A stretch of DNA of 64,000 bases, from NCBI RefSeq assembly GCF_900187445.1, contig NZ_FYEB01000003.1, forward strand, positions 310,001-374,000, given 5' to 3'. Numbering within the stretch: position 1 is the stretch's first letter; every line of letters starts with the position of its first letter. The position numbers and the translations under genes are program-made. The stretch is from Pseudomonas sp. Irchel s3b2. GTDB lineage: Bacteria; Pseudomonadota; Gammaproteobacteria; Pseudomonadales; Pseudomonadaceae. The notes beneath the pieces were generated by a model, which was not told where the DNA came from, did no database searches, and worked only from the letters and a program-made list of their open reading frames with translations. This document shows, one piece after another, positions 1-7,603 of the stretch.

Positions 1-9
1 TGCGTTCAT
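1..9 (-). CDS. ureG: UreG start (partial, runs off the window)
   Basis: Only the first three codons (Met-Asn-Ala) lie in the window. A good ribosome binding site, GGAG, sits seven bases before the ATG, and ureF ends 23 bases upstream on the same strand. UreG is the GTPase that energises nickel insertion into urease. The identity rests on gene order ureE-ureF-ureG, which is standard in Pseudomonas, and not on protein sequence. Confidence 0.6.
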
Positions 10-32
10 GTGATTCTCCAAAGTAAAAGGCC

Positions 33-707
33 CTAGGAACGGAACAGGCGGCTGTACTGGCGCTCATGGGCCATGCACGCCAGGGACAGGCCGAATGCGG
101 CGCTGCCGGAATGTTCGGGATTGATTCGGGTGGCGGCTTGCTGCGCCTGTTGCAGCAATGGCAACAGCTCGCTGGTCAGGCGTTGGGCGGCTTGCTGGCC
201 CAGAGGCAGGGTTTTCATCAGCACTGCCAATTGGTTTTCCAGCCAGCTCCAGAGCCAGGCGGCCAGCGCATCTTGCGGGCTTATCTGCCAGGCGCGTGCC
301 GCCAGCGCCCAGCCAAGGGCCAGGTGTGGTTCAGGGCATTGGTCGAGAAAGGCTCGGGCTGGCGCATCCAGTTCGGGTAAACCGTTGAGCAGTTGCTTCA
401 GCGAATAACCCATCTGCCGACTTTCCTGATGCAGCTCGCGGGTTTCGCGGCTGGCGCGATGCTCTTCGCAGCGTTGCAGCAGTTCGGCCCAGTTTTCTTC
501 GGCCGCGGCGATGCAATGGGCGAGCAGCAGCGGTGCTTCGAAACGGGCGAGATTGAGCAGCAACTGATCGCTGATCCAGCGCCGGGCGCTATCGGAATCG
601 TTCACGCGGCCGTTATCCACCGCCATCTCCAAACCCTGGGAATAGCTGTAGCCGCCAATCGGCAGCTGTGGACTGGCCAGACGCAGCAGCGCCCAGGCTG
701 GGTTCAT
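33..707 (-). CDS. ureF: Urease accessory protein UreF
   Basis: The 224-residue protein has the UreF N-terminal pattern, with ALLRLASPQLPIGGYSYSQG near residue 5 and SQGLEMAVDNG after it, and the usual family length. UreF is cytoplasmic and bridges UreD and UreG in the complex that loads nickel into apo-urease. Its start overlaps the ureE stop by four bases (ATGA), so translation is probably coupled. The structural genes ureDABC are about 22 kb away on the same strand. Confidence 0.95.
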   Translation of the reverse strand: MNPAWALLRLASPQLPIGGYSYSQGLEMAVDNGRVNDSDSARRWISDQLLLNLARFEAPLLLAHCIAAAEENWAELLQRCEEHRASRETRELHQESRQMGYSLKQLLNGLPELDAPARAFLDQCPEPHLALGWALAARAWQISPQDALAAWLWSWLENQLAVLMKTLPLGQQAAQRLTSELLPLLQQAQQAATRINPEHSGSAAFGLSLACMAHERQYSRLFRS

Positions 708-1204
708 AAGCGCACGCCGAACTGGTGCAGTTTCGGCGGGTAGTTGAAATCTTCATCACCGTGCCGTGAATGGTGATGGCCGCCGCCGTAAGCACCGTGT
801 TCCGGCTGGAACGGCGCTTCGATGTTCTCGACCTTGGCATCAAGCTGTTCGAGCATGGCCTTGAGCACGTAATCGTCGAGCAGGCGCAGCCAGCCATCGC
901 CGACCTGCAGAGCTACATGGCGGTTGCCCAGGTGATAGGCGGCGCGGGTCAGTTCGAAGGCGTTGGCGCAGGTGACGTGCAGCAATTGTTCCGGGCGAGC
1001 GCAGATACGAACGATGCGCCCGTCTTCGGCTTGCAGGCATTCGCCGTCATACAGCGGCGGCTGACCGCGCTCCAAAAACAACCCGACGTCTTCACCCTCG
1101 GCACTGAAACAGCGCAAGCGGCTTTTGCTCCGGGCTTCGAAAGTCAGGTGCAACTCGGCGGCCCAGACGGGTTGAGGGTCGATTCTGCGATGAATCACCA
1201 GCAT
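704..1204 (-). CDS. ureE: Urease accessory protein UreE, nickel metallochaperone
   Basis: UreE delivers nickel for assembly of the urease active site. The protein is 166 residues from the chosen ATG, which is preceded by GGAAG at a suitable distance; an in-frame ATG eight codons further upstream is less likely because UreE homologues start at MLVIHRR. The body carries the UreE core (LYDGECLQAEDGRIVRI) and LGNRH near the metal-binding domain. The C-terminus has a histidine-rich stretch GGGHHHSRHGDED, typical of a nickel-holding tail. It is the first gene of ureE-ureF-ureG and lies just downstream of a sigma-54-like promoter. Confidence 0.95.
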   Translation of the reverse strand: MLVIHRRIDPQPVWAAELHLTFEARSKSRLRCFSAEGEDVGLFLERGQPPLYDGECLQAEDGRIVRICARPEQLLHVTCANAFELTRAAYHLGNRHVALQVGDGWLRLLDDYVLKAMLEQLDAKVENIEAPFQPEHGAYGGGHHHSRHGDEDFNYPPKLHQFGVRL

Positions 1205-1241
1205 CGGAAGGCTTCCAGCAATGGGCAATGCTCAAGGATAG

Positions 1242-1257
1242 AGCAAGGGGCTTGCCA
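1242..1257 (-). promoter_or_regulatory. Candidate sigma-54 promoter of ureEFG
   Basis: Read on the minus strand the site is TGGCAAGCCCCTTGCT, which differs from the sigma-54 consensus TGGCACG-N4-TTGCW at one fixed position. The diagnostic GG and GC are exactly ten bases apart. The predicted start of transcription is about 1231, giving a leader of roughly 27 bases to the ureE ATG. This is a sequence match only. Confidence 0.7.
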
Positions 1258-1351
1258 ATCAGGGGAGGTGTAGGAAATGCCTGTCGGAGCGTAGGGCGGG
1301 TTGCTTTGGCGTGAATATTTTGGATGAAGTTGGTGCGCTACTTTGCGGTGC

Positions 1352-1366
1352 GCACCAAGATGATGC
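1352..1366. promoter_or_regulatory. Candidate NtrC-binding site upstream of ureE
   Basis: GCACCA-AGA-TGATGC matches the classical NtrC dyad (GCACCA-N3-TGGTGC) with one mismatch in the second half. Its centre is about 128 bases upstream of the predicted sigma-54 start site, a normal enhancer distance. A perfect short palindrome GGTGCGCACC overlaps it. Confidence 0.45.
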
Positions 1367-1378
1367 TGTGTGCATCAT

Positions 1379-1467
1379 TGTAGGCGCGAGCTTGCTCGCG
1401 AAAGCGGTTTGTCTGTCAAATGAATGTCGAAGATGTCGCCGCCTTCGCGAGCAAGCTCGTTCCTACA
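1379..1467. repeat. REP-type inverted repeat pair between ureE and desT
   Basis: Two inverted copies of a palindromic unit built on CGAGCTTGCTCGCGAA, ending in TGTAGG and CCTACA, are separated by about 30 bases. This is the REP/BIME arrangement common between Pseudomonas genes. It lies between the stop of desT and the ureE promoter region. Confidence 0.8.
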
Positions 1468-1474
1468 AAGGGCG

Positions 1475-2107
1475 TTATTCGGTGCTGCCGAGGCCTTGCC
1501 AGTGTTTTAGGCCTATGAAGATGAAGCGCAACTGTTGCGTGATTTTCGCCTGTGGCGTCAGATGCTCCGGCAACGCTTCAGCCGGCGGATCGATGATGTC
1601 CGGTAATGTTGCGAACACGCTTTTGACGATCAGATCAGCCATGACGCTCAACCCTGCGATATCCAGGTGTTGCAGTTTCGGCATCAGTGACAAGTCCGCC
1701 GCCAGGTCCGAGCTGATGTCTTCGCGCAAGCGGCCAATGGCCTGGCGCACCGGCAGCGAACCGCCATACTGCTCGCGGGCAAGAAACAGGAATTGCGAGC
1801 GATTGGCGGTGACCACATCGAGAAAGATCCGCACCGAGGCGTCAATGATGCCGCCCATGACGAACTCGTTATGGCGCACCAGCCGGATGGTTTCACGGAA
1901 GGTCTGACCGACTTCGCTGACCAGTACCAGGCCCAGTTCATCCATGTCGGCGAAATGCCGGTAGAAACCGGTGGGTACGATCCCAGCGGTTCTGGTCACT
2001 TCGCGCAGGCTCAGGCTGCCGAATCCTCGGCCGCTTTCCATCAGGTGGCGGGCAGCGTCCATCAGGGCGTTGCGGGTCTGTTGTTTCTGTTCGGCGCGGG
2101 GCAGCAT
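1475..2107 (-). CDS. desT: TetR-family fatty-acid desaturation regulator, DesT-like
   Basis: The 210-residue protein starts MLPRAEQKQQTR, the start used by DesT and FabR relatives; an extended start 12 codons upstream is possible but lacks homology. An N-terminal TetR helix-turn-helix is visible at about residues 14-58 (SLREVTRTAGIVPTGFYRHF), followed by a ligand domain with SQFLFLAREQYGG. This matches P. aeruginosa DesT, which senses the saturated/unsaturated acyl-CoA balance and controls desaturase genes, and which also lies next to ureE there. No desaturase operon is adjacent here. Confidence 0.8.
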   Translation of the reverse strand: MLPRAEQKQQTRNALMDAARHLMESGRGFGSLSLREVTRTAGIVPTGFYRHFADMDELGLVLVSEVGQTFRETIRLVRHNEFVMGGIIDASVRIFLDVVTANRSQFLFLAREQYGGSLPVRQAIGRLREDISSDLAADLSLMPKLQHLDIAGLSVMADLIVKSVFATLPDIIDPPAEALPEHLTPQAKITQQLRFIFIGLKHWQGLGSTE

Positions 2108-2218
2108 CGCAAGGGTGTTTTCTGGACAGGGACAGCGGCGCACTCTAACAAATCGGCTTCGCTGACGTCGAACGAGTATCGAGGATCATGCGGGGAAATT
2201 GGCTTCTATAAAGTCAAA

Positions 2219-2246
2219 AGCCCAATACGGGGATTGGGCTTTTTTT
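2219..2246. terminator. Rho-independent terminator, probably bidirectional
   Basis: An 8-bp perfect stem AGCCCAAT/ATTGGGCT closes a 6-base loop and is followed by seven T on the plus strand; on the minus strand the stem is followed by TTTT. It sits about 20 bases past the stop of the exported repeat protein and is best placed to end that gene. Confidence 0.8.
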
Positions 2247-2262
2247 CGGGGCCGCCATAGGC

Positions 2263-2691
2263 TTAGCTCACCGCGCTGTTGCGTTCGATCACACGGTCAC
2301 CACCACCTTCAGCCAGGGTTTGGCCTTGTGGAGTGCGATCGGAACCGTCGGCAGCCAGGGTCTGGCCTTGTGGAGTGCGATCGGTACCGTCAGCGGCCAG
2401 GGTTTGGCCCTGTGGAGTACGGGCGGAACCGTCAGCGGCAAGAGTTTGACCTTGTGGCGTGCGATCCGAGCCATCTTGAGTGATCAGGCCTTTTTCTTTC
2501 AGGCGATCATTGCCCCCTTCGGCGAGGGTCTGACCTTGTGGAGTGCGGTCGGAACCATCAGCGGCAACGGTCTGGCTGAACACCGAGTGGCTGTCTTTGA
2601 CTTGTGGAGTGGCCTGATCAGCGGCCGGCAAAGCAAAAGCGGTGCTGGCTAACATCGAGAGGGTCAGGCTAAGCAGTAATTCGCGTTTCAT
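2263..2691 (-). CDS. Exported protein made of 14-residue tandem repeats
   Basis: The 142-residue protein starts at an ATG with AAGGAG upstream. A signal peptide with a hydrophobic core and an AFA cleavage-like site occupies residues 1-20. From residue 43 to the end it consists of seven 14-residue units, consensus DRTPQGQTLAADGS, of which units 2 and 7 are degenerate. It has no cysteine. Similar small repeat proteins occur in other Pseudomonas, some carrying an unsupported phage-infection label; the function is unknown. It is a single gene with its own terminator, and a periplasmic or surface location is inferred from the signal peptide. Confidence 0.8.
   Translation of the reverse strand: MKRELLLSLTLSMLASTAFALPAADQATPQVKDSHSVFSQTVAADGSDRTPQGQTLAEGGNDRLKEKGLITQDGSDRTPQGQTLAADGSARTPQGQTLAADGTDRTPQGQTLAADGSDRTPQGQTLAEGGGDRVIERNSAVS
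2266..2565. repeat. 42-bp minisatellite inside the repeat-protein gene
   Basis: Seven head-to-tail 42-bp units encode the 14-residue repeats; the block is 300 bases including two extra codons. Several units are nearly identical at the DNA level, which implies recent unit duplication. Because 42 is a multiple of three, gain or loss of units keeps the frame. Confidence 0.85.
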
Positions 2692-3078
2692 GATGGGTTG
2701 CTCCTTGGGAGGGCGATAAAGTGGGTACGAGGGCAATGCTACTCTCGAGAAGTCGATATAAAAGTTCATAAACGCAATGGTAATAATCAACGGAATTGAT
2801 TGTTTCGCCGAGACGCTCTAGAACGGGCATTTCCAGCGACCGTTTTTGCACTGAGGTGGGTATTTTCGCCCCACTCATGCCGCACGAAAGTGCGGAGCCA
2901 GTAACGCCGGATGAGGGAGCAGTGTGGCCACGACCGATTATTTGAGTGTTAAACGGCTATTCGGTTAAACCTGCATGCCATTTCCCAGTCCTAGATTTCA
3001 TGGCAGGCCGGTTCTGGCCTAACGTTTCATCAGTGCGTCGCGGTCAGGGCGCTCAGTCGTATTCAGGAGTCCTGTGCA
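2692..3078. other. 387-base divergent intergenic region
   Basis: This region separates the repeat-protein gene (minus) from the AsmA gene (plus) and must hold both promoters. I see no convincing gene. A strong hairpin with stem CCGCAC/GTGCGG and GAAA tetraloop lies at about 2880-2895, and a second hairpin built on GGCCGG/CTGGCC lies near 3005-3020. The stretch 2735-2820 is AT-rich. A small RNA here is possible but unproven. Confidence 0.5.
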
Positions 3079-5148
3079 ATGATGCGCACTCGTAAAATTC
3101 TTGCCTGGACCTTCGCCAGCCTCGTTGTCCTGCTGGCCGTCCTGGTGCTGATCATCGCGTTCTTCGATTGGAACCGGATCAAACCGCCCCTGAACGCCAA
3201 AGTATCCGAAGAACTGCACCGTCCGTTCGCCATCAATGGCAACCTTGCTGTGATCTGGCAGCGCGAGCCCGAAGAGGGTGGCTGGCGGGCCTGGGTGCCG
3301 TGGCCGCATGTGGTGGCTGAGGATCTCAGCCTGGGTAACCCGGACTGGTCGAAGCAACCGAAGATGGCCACCCTTAAACGCGTCGAACTGCGTATTTCGC
3401 CGTTGGCTCTACTGGCGCAGCGGGTGGTGATCCCGCGTATCGACTTGAGCGAACCCAATGCCGAGCTGCAGCGCCTGGCCGACGGCCGTGCCAACTGGAC
3501 GTTCAAGTTCGACCCCAAAGACCCGGACGCCGAGCCTTCGAACTGGGTGCTGGACATCGGTGCCATCGGCTTCGACAAGGGCCATGTCACGCTCGACGAC
3601 CAGAAGCTGAAGACTCAGCTTGATCTGCTCATCGATCCGTTGGGCAAGCCGATTCCATTCAGCGACATCGTCGGCGACAAAGCGGCGAAAACCGCAGTTG
3701 AAAAGGGTGGTTCGCCACAGGATTACTCGTTTGCGTTGAAGGTCAAAGGCCAATACCACGGCCAGAATCTCGCCGGCCAAGGCAAGGTGGGTGGCCTGCT
3801 GGCATTACAGGACGCCACCAGGCCGTTCCCGCTTCAGGCGCAAATGAAGATCGCCGACACCAGCGTCGAGCTGGCCGGTACGCTCACCGATCCGTTGAAT
3901 CTCGGCGCTCTGGATTTGCGCCTGAAACTGGCCGGTGCCAGCCTGGGCAATCTCTATCCGCTGATCGGCGTGACCCTGCCGGATACCCCGCCGTATGCCA
4001 CCGACGGGCACTTGATCGCCAAGTTGCAGGAACCGGGTGGAGCGGTGTACCGCTATGAGAACTTCAACGGCACGATCGGCGAGAGTGACATCCATGGCAA
4101 CCTGACCTACGTAGCGAGCCAGCCGAGGCCCAAGCTCAGCGGGGCGCTGGAGTCCAATCAACTGTTGTTTACCGACCTGGCTCCGCTGATCGGCGCCGAC
4201 TCCAATGCCAAGCAAAAGGCCCGTGGCGGTGAAAGCAAGCAGCCGACGGACAAGCTGCTACCGGTCGAGGAGTTCAGGACTGAACGCTGGCGCGACATGG
4301 ACGCTGATGTGGAATTCACCGGTAAACGCATCGTCCACAGCGCAAAACTGCCGTTCAACGATCTCTACACCCATGTGGTGCTGACCGATGGCGTGCTCAG
4401 CCTCGAGCCCCTGCGTTTCGGCGTGGCGGGCGGCAATCTGGATGCGCAGATTCGTCTGAACGGGCGCACCGAGCCTTTGGAAGGCCAGGCCAAACTGACG
4501 GCGCGCAAGTTCAAACTCAAGCAGCTGTTCCCCACCTTGGAGCGGATGAAAACCAGTTTCGGTGAGCTTAATGGCGACGCCGAACTGACCGGCCGAGGCA
4601 ACTCGGTGGCCAAACTGCTGGGCACTGCCGACGGCAATTTGAAGATGCTGATCAATGACGGCGCTATCAGTCGTGAGTTGATGGAGCTGGCGGGGCTCAA
4701 CGTCGGCAACTACGTGGTCGGCAAGATTTTTGGCGACAGGGAGGTGAAGATCAACTGCGCGGCGGCCGACTTCGACATCAAGGCCGGCCTGGCGACCACG
4801 CGGCTGTTCGTCTTCGATACCGAGACCGCGATCGTCTACGTCGACGGCACGGCAAACATGGCGACTGAGCAACTGGACCTGACCATCTCCCCGGAATCCA
4901 AGGGCTGGCGCTTGATTTCACTGCGTTCGCCGCTGTATGTGCGGGGCAAGTTCATCAAGCCGGATGCGGGGGTCAAACCGGTGCCGCTGATGATGCGGGG
5001 GGCCGGGATGGTTGCGCTGGGGGTGATTGCCGCGCCAGCGGCGGGCTTGCTGGCGCTGATAGCGCCCAGCGGTGGGGAGCCGAATCAGTGTGCGCCGCTG
5101 CTGGAGCAGATGAAGGCGGGCAAGGCGCCAAGGACGGTCAAAGATTGA
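3079..5148 (+). CDS. AsmA-family envelope protein
   Basis: The 689-residue protein has an N-terminal membrane anchor at residues 10-30 and a long periplasmic region rich in short beta strands, as in AsmA/TamB/YhdP bridge-like proteins. Typical AsmA features include FDWNRIKPPLNAKVSEEL near the start, GRANWTF around residue 140, and the conserved C-terminal block (SFGELNGDAELTGRGNSVAKLLGT, given here only as its first and last parts SFGELNGDAEL and VAKLLGT). Such proteins affect outer-membrane lipid and protein assembly. GGAG lies nine bases before the chosen ATG; a second ATG follows directly. It appears monocistronic. Confidence 0.85.
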   Translation: MMRTRKILAWTFASLVVLLAVLVLIIAFFDWNRIKPPLNAKVSEELHRPFAINGNLAVIWQREPEEGGWRAWVPWPHVVAEDLSLGNPDWSKQPKMATLKRVELRISPLALLAQRVVIPRIDLSEPNAELQRLADGRANWTFKFDPKDPDAEPSNWVLDIGAIGFDKGHVTLDDQKLKTQLDLLIDPLGKPIPFSDIVGDKAAKTAVEKGGSPQDYSFALKVKGQYHGQNLAGQGKVGGLLALQDATRPFPLQAQMKIADTSVELAGTLTDPLNLGALDLRLKLAGASLGNLYPLIGVTLPDTPPYATDGHLIAKLQEPGGAVYRYENFNGTIGESDIHGNLTYVASQPRPKLSGALESNQLLFTDLAPLIGADSNAKQKARGGESKQPTDKLLPVEEFRTERWRDMDADVEFTGKRIVHSAKLPFNDLYTHVVLTDGVLSLEPLRFGVAGGNLDAQIRLNGRTEPLEGQAKLTARKFKLKQLFPTLERMKTSFGELNGDAELTGRGNSVAKLLGTADGNLKMLINDGAISRELMELAGLNVGNYVVGKIFGDREVKINCAAADFDIKAGLATTRLFVFDTETAIVYVDGTANMATEQLDLTISPESKGWRLISLRSPLYVRGKFIKPDAGVKPVPLMMRGAGMVALGVIAAPAAGLLALIAPSGGEPNQCAPLLEQMKAGKAPRTVKD

Positions 5149-5213
5149 CGGATGCAACCTTTTTAGTGAGCACGCTATCGGCCGGCAAAGGCCCGATAAT
5201 GTGCCATCAAAGG

Positions 5214-5903
5214 TCATACATTCCGAATGTCTGCATCTTCGGGAGGCGTAAGGTGATACAGATTGGTTTGGATTTTGCTTCCCAGCTTTTCGATTATTTT
5301 ATTGCGCATGGAAGCGTATTTGTCTTCTGCCAGATACGTTAACCATTGGGTGGTCTGAGGCCCATTGAGCACTACTTTTTGAGAGAGTTCTTCGTCAAGA
5401 ATGGCAAGGTCAACCGGGTGGCTCGTATCGAACACCAGGCGAAATGAAATCACTGTCTTGTTTGCACTGATGACAGTCAGTAAGGGGCATACCGTGGTGA
5501 TGGATGGCTGACTGTCATTGTCGAGTTGAATTCTGTTCAATAGGGCGGCGATAGCGTCGGAGTTTTTTGGAAAGTTTTTTATAATGCCAAGGGCGACGGT
5601 CAGTTCTTTGAGTTCCGCAGTCGATAGATGAGCGGATAACGTAGGCTCGGCGAATTTTAGAATGCTCGCTGATTGTTTTTTAATTAGTTGTGTTGCTGTG
5701 CTTTTAGTCACCCAGAATAGAGTGCCCAAGGTTTTCTTGTATGTACTCATCCAAGTGTTGGAAGCAATGCTGTGGGAATTCGAGGTCAAGTGCCCCAGCA
5801 AGCTGGAGTACAGGATGTCCTGTTTGAAAGTTTCCGAGTGCGAGCCGAGAAAAATGGTGATGGTTCCATCAACGATATAAGTATCCGGTGTGCTGTAAAG
5901 CAT
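5214..5903 (-). CDS. Uncharacterised low-GC protein, member 2 of a W-x12-W family
   Basis: I do not recognise this 229-residue protein. The ATG at 5903 with GAGA upstream is preferred to an in-frame GTG four codons earlier. It has W51 and W64 in the pattern W-x3-Y-x3-L-x2-LFW, shared in spacing with the products at 5985-6749, 50819-51469, 51732-52553 and 52595-53245. The C-terminal half alternates hydrophobic residues as in beta strands and ends in a helix (KYASMRNKIIEKLGS). No signal peptide or cysteine-rich motif is seen. It lies downstream of its paralogue in the same direction, probably co-transcribed. Base composition is clearly more AT-rich than in the flanking asmA gene. Confidence 0.7.
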   Translation of the reverse strand: MLYSTPDTYIVDGTITIFLGSHSETFKQDILYSSLLGHLTSNSHSIASNTWMSTYKKTLGTLFWVTKSTATQLIKKQSASILKFAEPTLSAHLSTAELKELTVALGIIKNFPKNSDAIAALLNRIQLDNDSQPSITTVCPLLTVISANKTVISFRLVFDTSHPVDLAILDEELSQKVVLNGPQTTQWLTYLAEDKYASMRNKIIEKLGSKIQTNLYHLTPPEDADIRNV

Positions 5904-5935
5904 CAGTGTTCTCACGTGTTTTGATTTTGTTTTTA

Positions 5936-5963
5936 AAGGGCTCGTGAGGTATCACGAACCCTT
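5936..5963. other. Hairpin between two paralogous unknown genes
   Basis: An 11-base stem (AAGGGcTCGTG with CACGAaCCCTT, one mismatch) encloses a 6-base loop in the 81-base gap between the two genes. On the minus strand it is followed by A-rich DNA and not a T run, so it is not a classical terminator; it could stabilise or partly attenuate the upstream message. Confidence 0.5.
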
Positions 5964-5984
5964 AGTAGTTAAAGGATTTTTGGA

Positions 5985-6749
5985 TTACTGGAAGCCTGGA
6001 ATGCCGTCAAGGTAATCTTCGGCCGCCTGGCCGAGCTTATCCAGAACCGAATAACGAACTCGGTCATAGACAGCCAGATTCAAGTAGGAAGTCTGTGCTG
6101 CCGTTCTGATAGTTGTCGATTGAGATGTCGATTTCCAGAAAAGAATACCTCGAGTACTCTCACTGACATTCAACGTATTGCAGTTGAGGACCATCATCGG
6201 TGAGCCCTGCGGTGTCTGCCATACCGGGGACATATCAAACTTGGCATCGGATCCGACGTTAGACTTGCGGTTGTAGATATTAATCAGGCCTTGATCGCTT
6301 TTGACACCTTCTACAGCCTTGACAGCCAACGCTGCAAGTTTTGGAGCGTTGGCGCCCACCAACCCTTGCAGCACATGAACGGCCAATACATCCATTGTCA
6401 GCCCGCTGTTCCTTATCGTCTGGTTTTTGACCTGAAAGGCTTGAGTTACCCATCCGAGTTTTGCCAGGCTGTTGACATAGTAGGTGTACCATTGGTGAAG
6501 CTCTTTGATCGGGTCGTACAGTTGGCTGGCGGCGTTCTGTACCAGTAACTTGCAATTGTCGACATCTTCCCGGTTTTGCTCCGAAACGCCCGGCATGTAA
6601 ATGTTCATCATTTCCGGGCCGACAGTGCCGCTTTCTTTGTTTGGGTCAATTGGAGTGTCGGGGGTGTTCAGAGAAAACGCTCGGGGTTTTATTACTGCTG
6701 GAAGGGCGGGTAAAGAGTCCACGAACTCAAGGCGTTCTTCGATATGCAT
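5985..6749 (-). CDS. Uncharacterised low-GC protein, member 1 of a W-x12-W family
   Basis: This 254-residue protein is not one I can name. It has a proline-rich N-terminal 50 residues, then a helical segment with W87 and W100 in the pattern W-x3-Y-x3-L-x2-LGW, a small-residue-rich hydrophobic helix (residues 121-146), and a strand-rich C-terminal third with the block RGILFW at 200-205. The same order of elements is seen in the proteins encoded at 50819-51469 and 51732-52553. No signal peptide is visible. AGGA lies nine bases before the ATG. It is the first gene of a likely two-gene unit and is AT-richer than its surroundings. Confidence 0.75.
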   Translation of the reverse strand: MHIEERLEFVDSLPALPAVIKPRAFSLNTPDTPIDPNKESGTVGPEMMNIYMPGVSEQNREDVDNCKLLVQNAASQLYDPIKELHQWYTYYVNSLAKLGWVTQAFQVKNQTIRNSGLTMDVLAVHVLQGLVGANAPKLAALAVKAVEGVKSDQGLINIYNRKSNVGSDAKFDMSPVWQTPQGSPMMVLNCNTLNVSESTRGILFWKSTSQSTTIRTAAQTSYLNLAVYDRVRYSVLDKLGQAAEDYLDGIPGFQ

Positions 6750-6898
6750 AACTACAGTCCTTTATTGGTTGGATCAGACTTTCTGTCTGAGGGCTAAATA
6801 TAAAGAACTGACGTGTGGCGTCTAGCGAGTGATTGTAACTAAGTGCGCATTTTGAACTTTTGTTGAAGTGGTGTTTATTGTTGGTTGGTAATGGAAGG

Positions 6899-6931
6899 TG
6901 GCCTTGTTGCAGTGTTAGTGCAATAAGGCCA
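6899..6931 (-). terminator. Hairpin after the ferritin-like gene
   Basis: A 13-bp stem (TGGCCTTGTTGCA against TGCAATAAGGCCA, one mismatch position) with a 7-base loop lies eight bases past the stop of the ferritin-like gene. It lacks a T run, so its role as a terminator is only probable. Confidence 0.5.
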
Positions 6932-6938
6932 GGTATTG

Positions 6939-7469
6939 TTACAGGTCTTTCAGAAGGTCAGCCATATCATCGGCATGCTCTTCTTCCTGGGCCAGGATGT
7001 CTTCGAAGATGCGCCGGGTGGTCGAGTCTTTTTCACCGATGTACTGGATGATCTCGCGGTAGCTGTCGATGGCGATGCGTTCGGCAACCAGGTCTTCGAA
7101 GACCATCTCTTTGAGCGTATTACCGGCCACGTATTGGGCGTGGGACATCTTCGACAGCAGGTCAGGGTTGAACTCTGGCTCGCCGCCCAATTGCACAATG
7201 CGCTCGGCCAGTCGGTCGGCGTGTTGGGCTTCTTCGGTCGCGTGTTGGAGGAACTCGGCGGCGGCGACCTGGGCTTTCAGGCCGTTGGCCATGAAGTAGT
7301 GACGCTTGTAGCGCAATACGCAGACTAGCTCGGTAGCCAGCGATTCGTTGAGCAGGCGCAGCACTTCTTCGCGGTCGGCGCCGTAGCCCTCGGTCACGGC
7401 GCCGTTCTCGACGTTGTGGCGAGCCCGTTCGCGAAGGGTGGTTACATCAGACAAATGCATGTCACTCAT
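6939..7469 (-). CDS. Ferritin-like di-iron protein (bacterioferritin/DPS-like)
   Basis: The 176-residue protein starts at an ATG preceded by AGGAG at six bases; a much longer frame upstream is spurious. The four-helix ferritin-like domain spans most of the chain. Metal ligands are visible as E47, E80-x2-H83, E130 and E162-x2-H165, the classical two ExxH arrangement, with C50 close to the first ligand. It resembles the PAO1 PA4880-type bacterioferritin-like or DPS-like proteins that store iron or remove peroxide. It is a single gene with a downstream hairpin. Which ferritin subclass it belongs to cannot be settled by eye. Confidence 0.85.
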   Translation of the reverse strand: MSDMHLSDVTTLRERARHNVENGAVTEGYGADREEVLRLLNESLATELVCVLRYKRHYFMANGLKAQVAAAEFLQHATEEAQHADRLAERIVQLGGEPEFNPDLLSKMSHAQYVAGNTLKEMVFEDLVAERIAIDSYREIIQYIGEKDSTTRRIFEDILAQEEEHADDMADLLKDL

Positions 7470-7603
7470 CTCGGTCTCCTGGAGGCTGATCCGGTTTGCG
7501 TCACTCTCTGTAGAAGTGATCGCTACCAGGTTGTGAGTGATGAGCGCGCTGAAAAGTTTTATGTAATTTGCCAATCGCCGACATGGCTTGAGGCGATCAA
7601 GCC

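Noticed and set aside
2266..2565. Regular repeats that could suggest a CRISPR array
   Set aside because: Units are contiguous 42-bp repeats without spacers and encode an in-frame protein repeat with a signal peptide.
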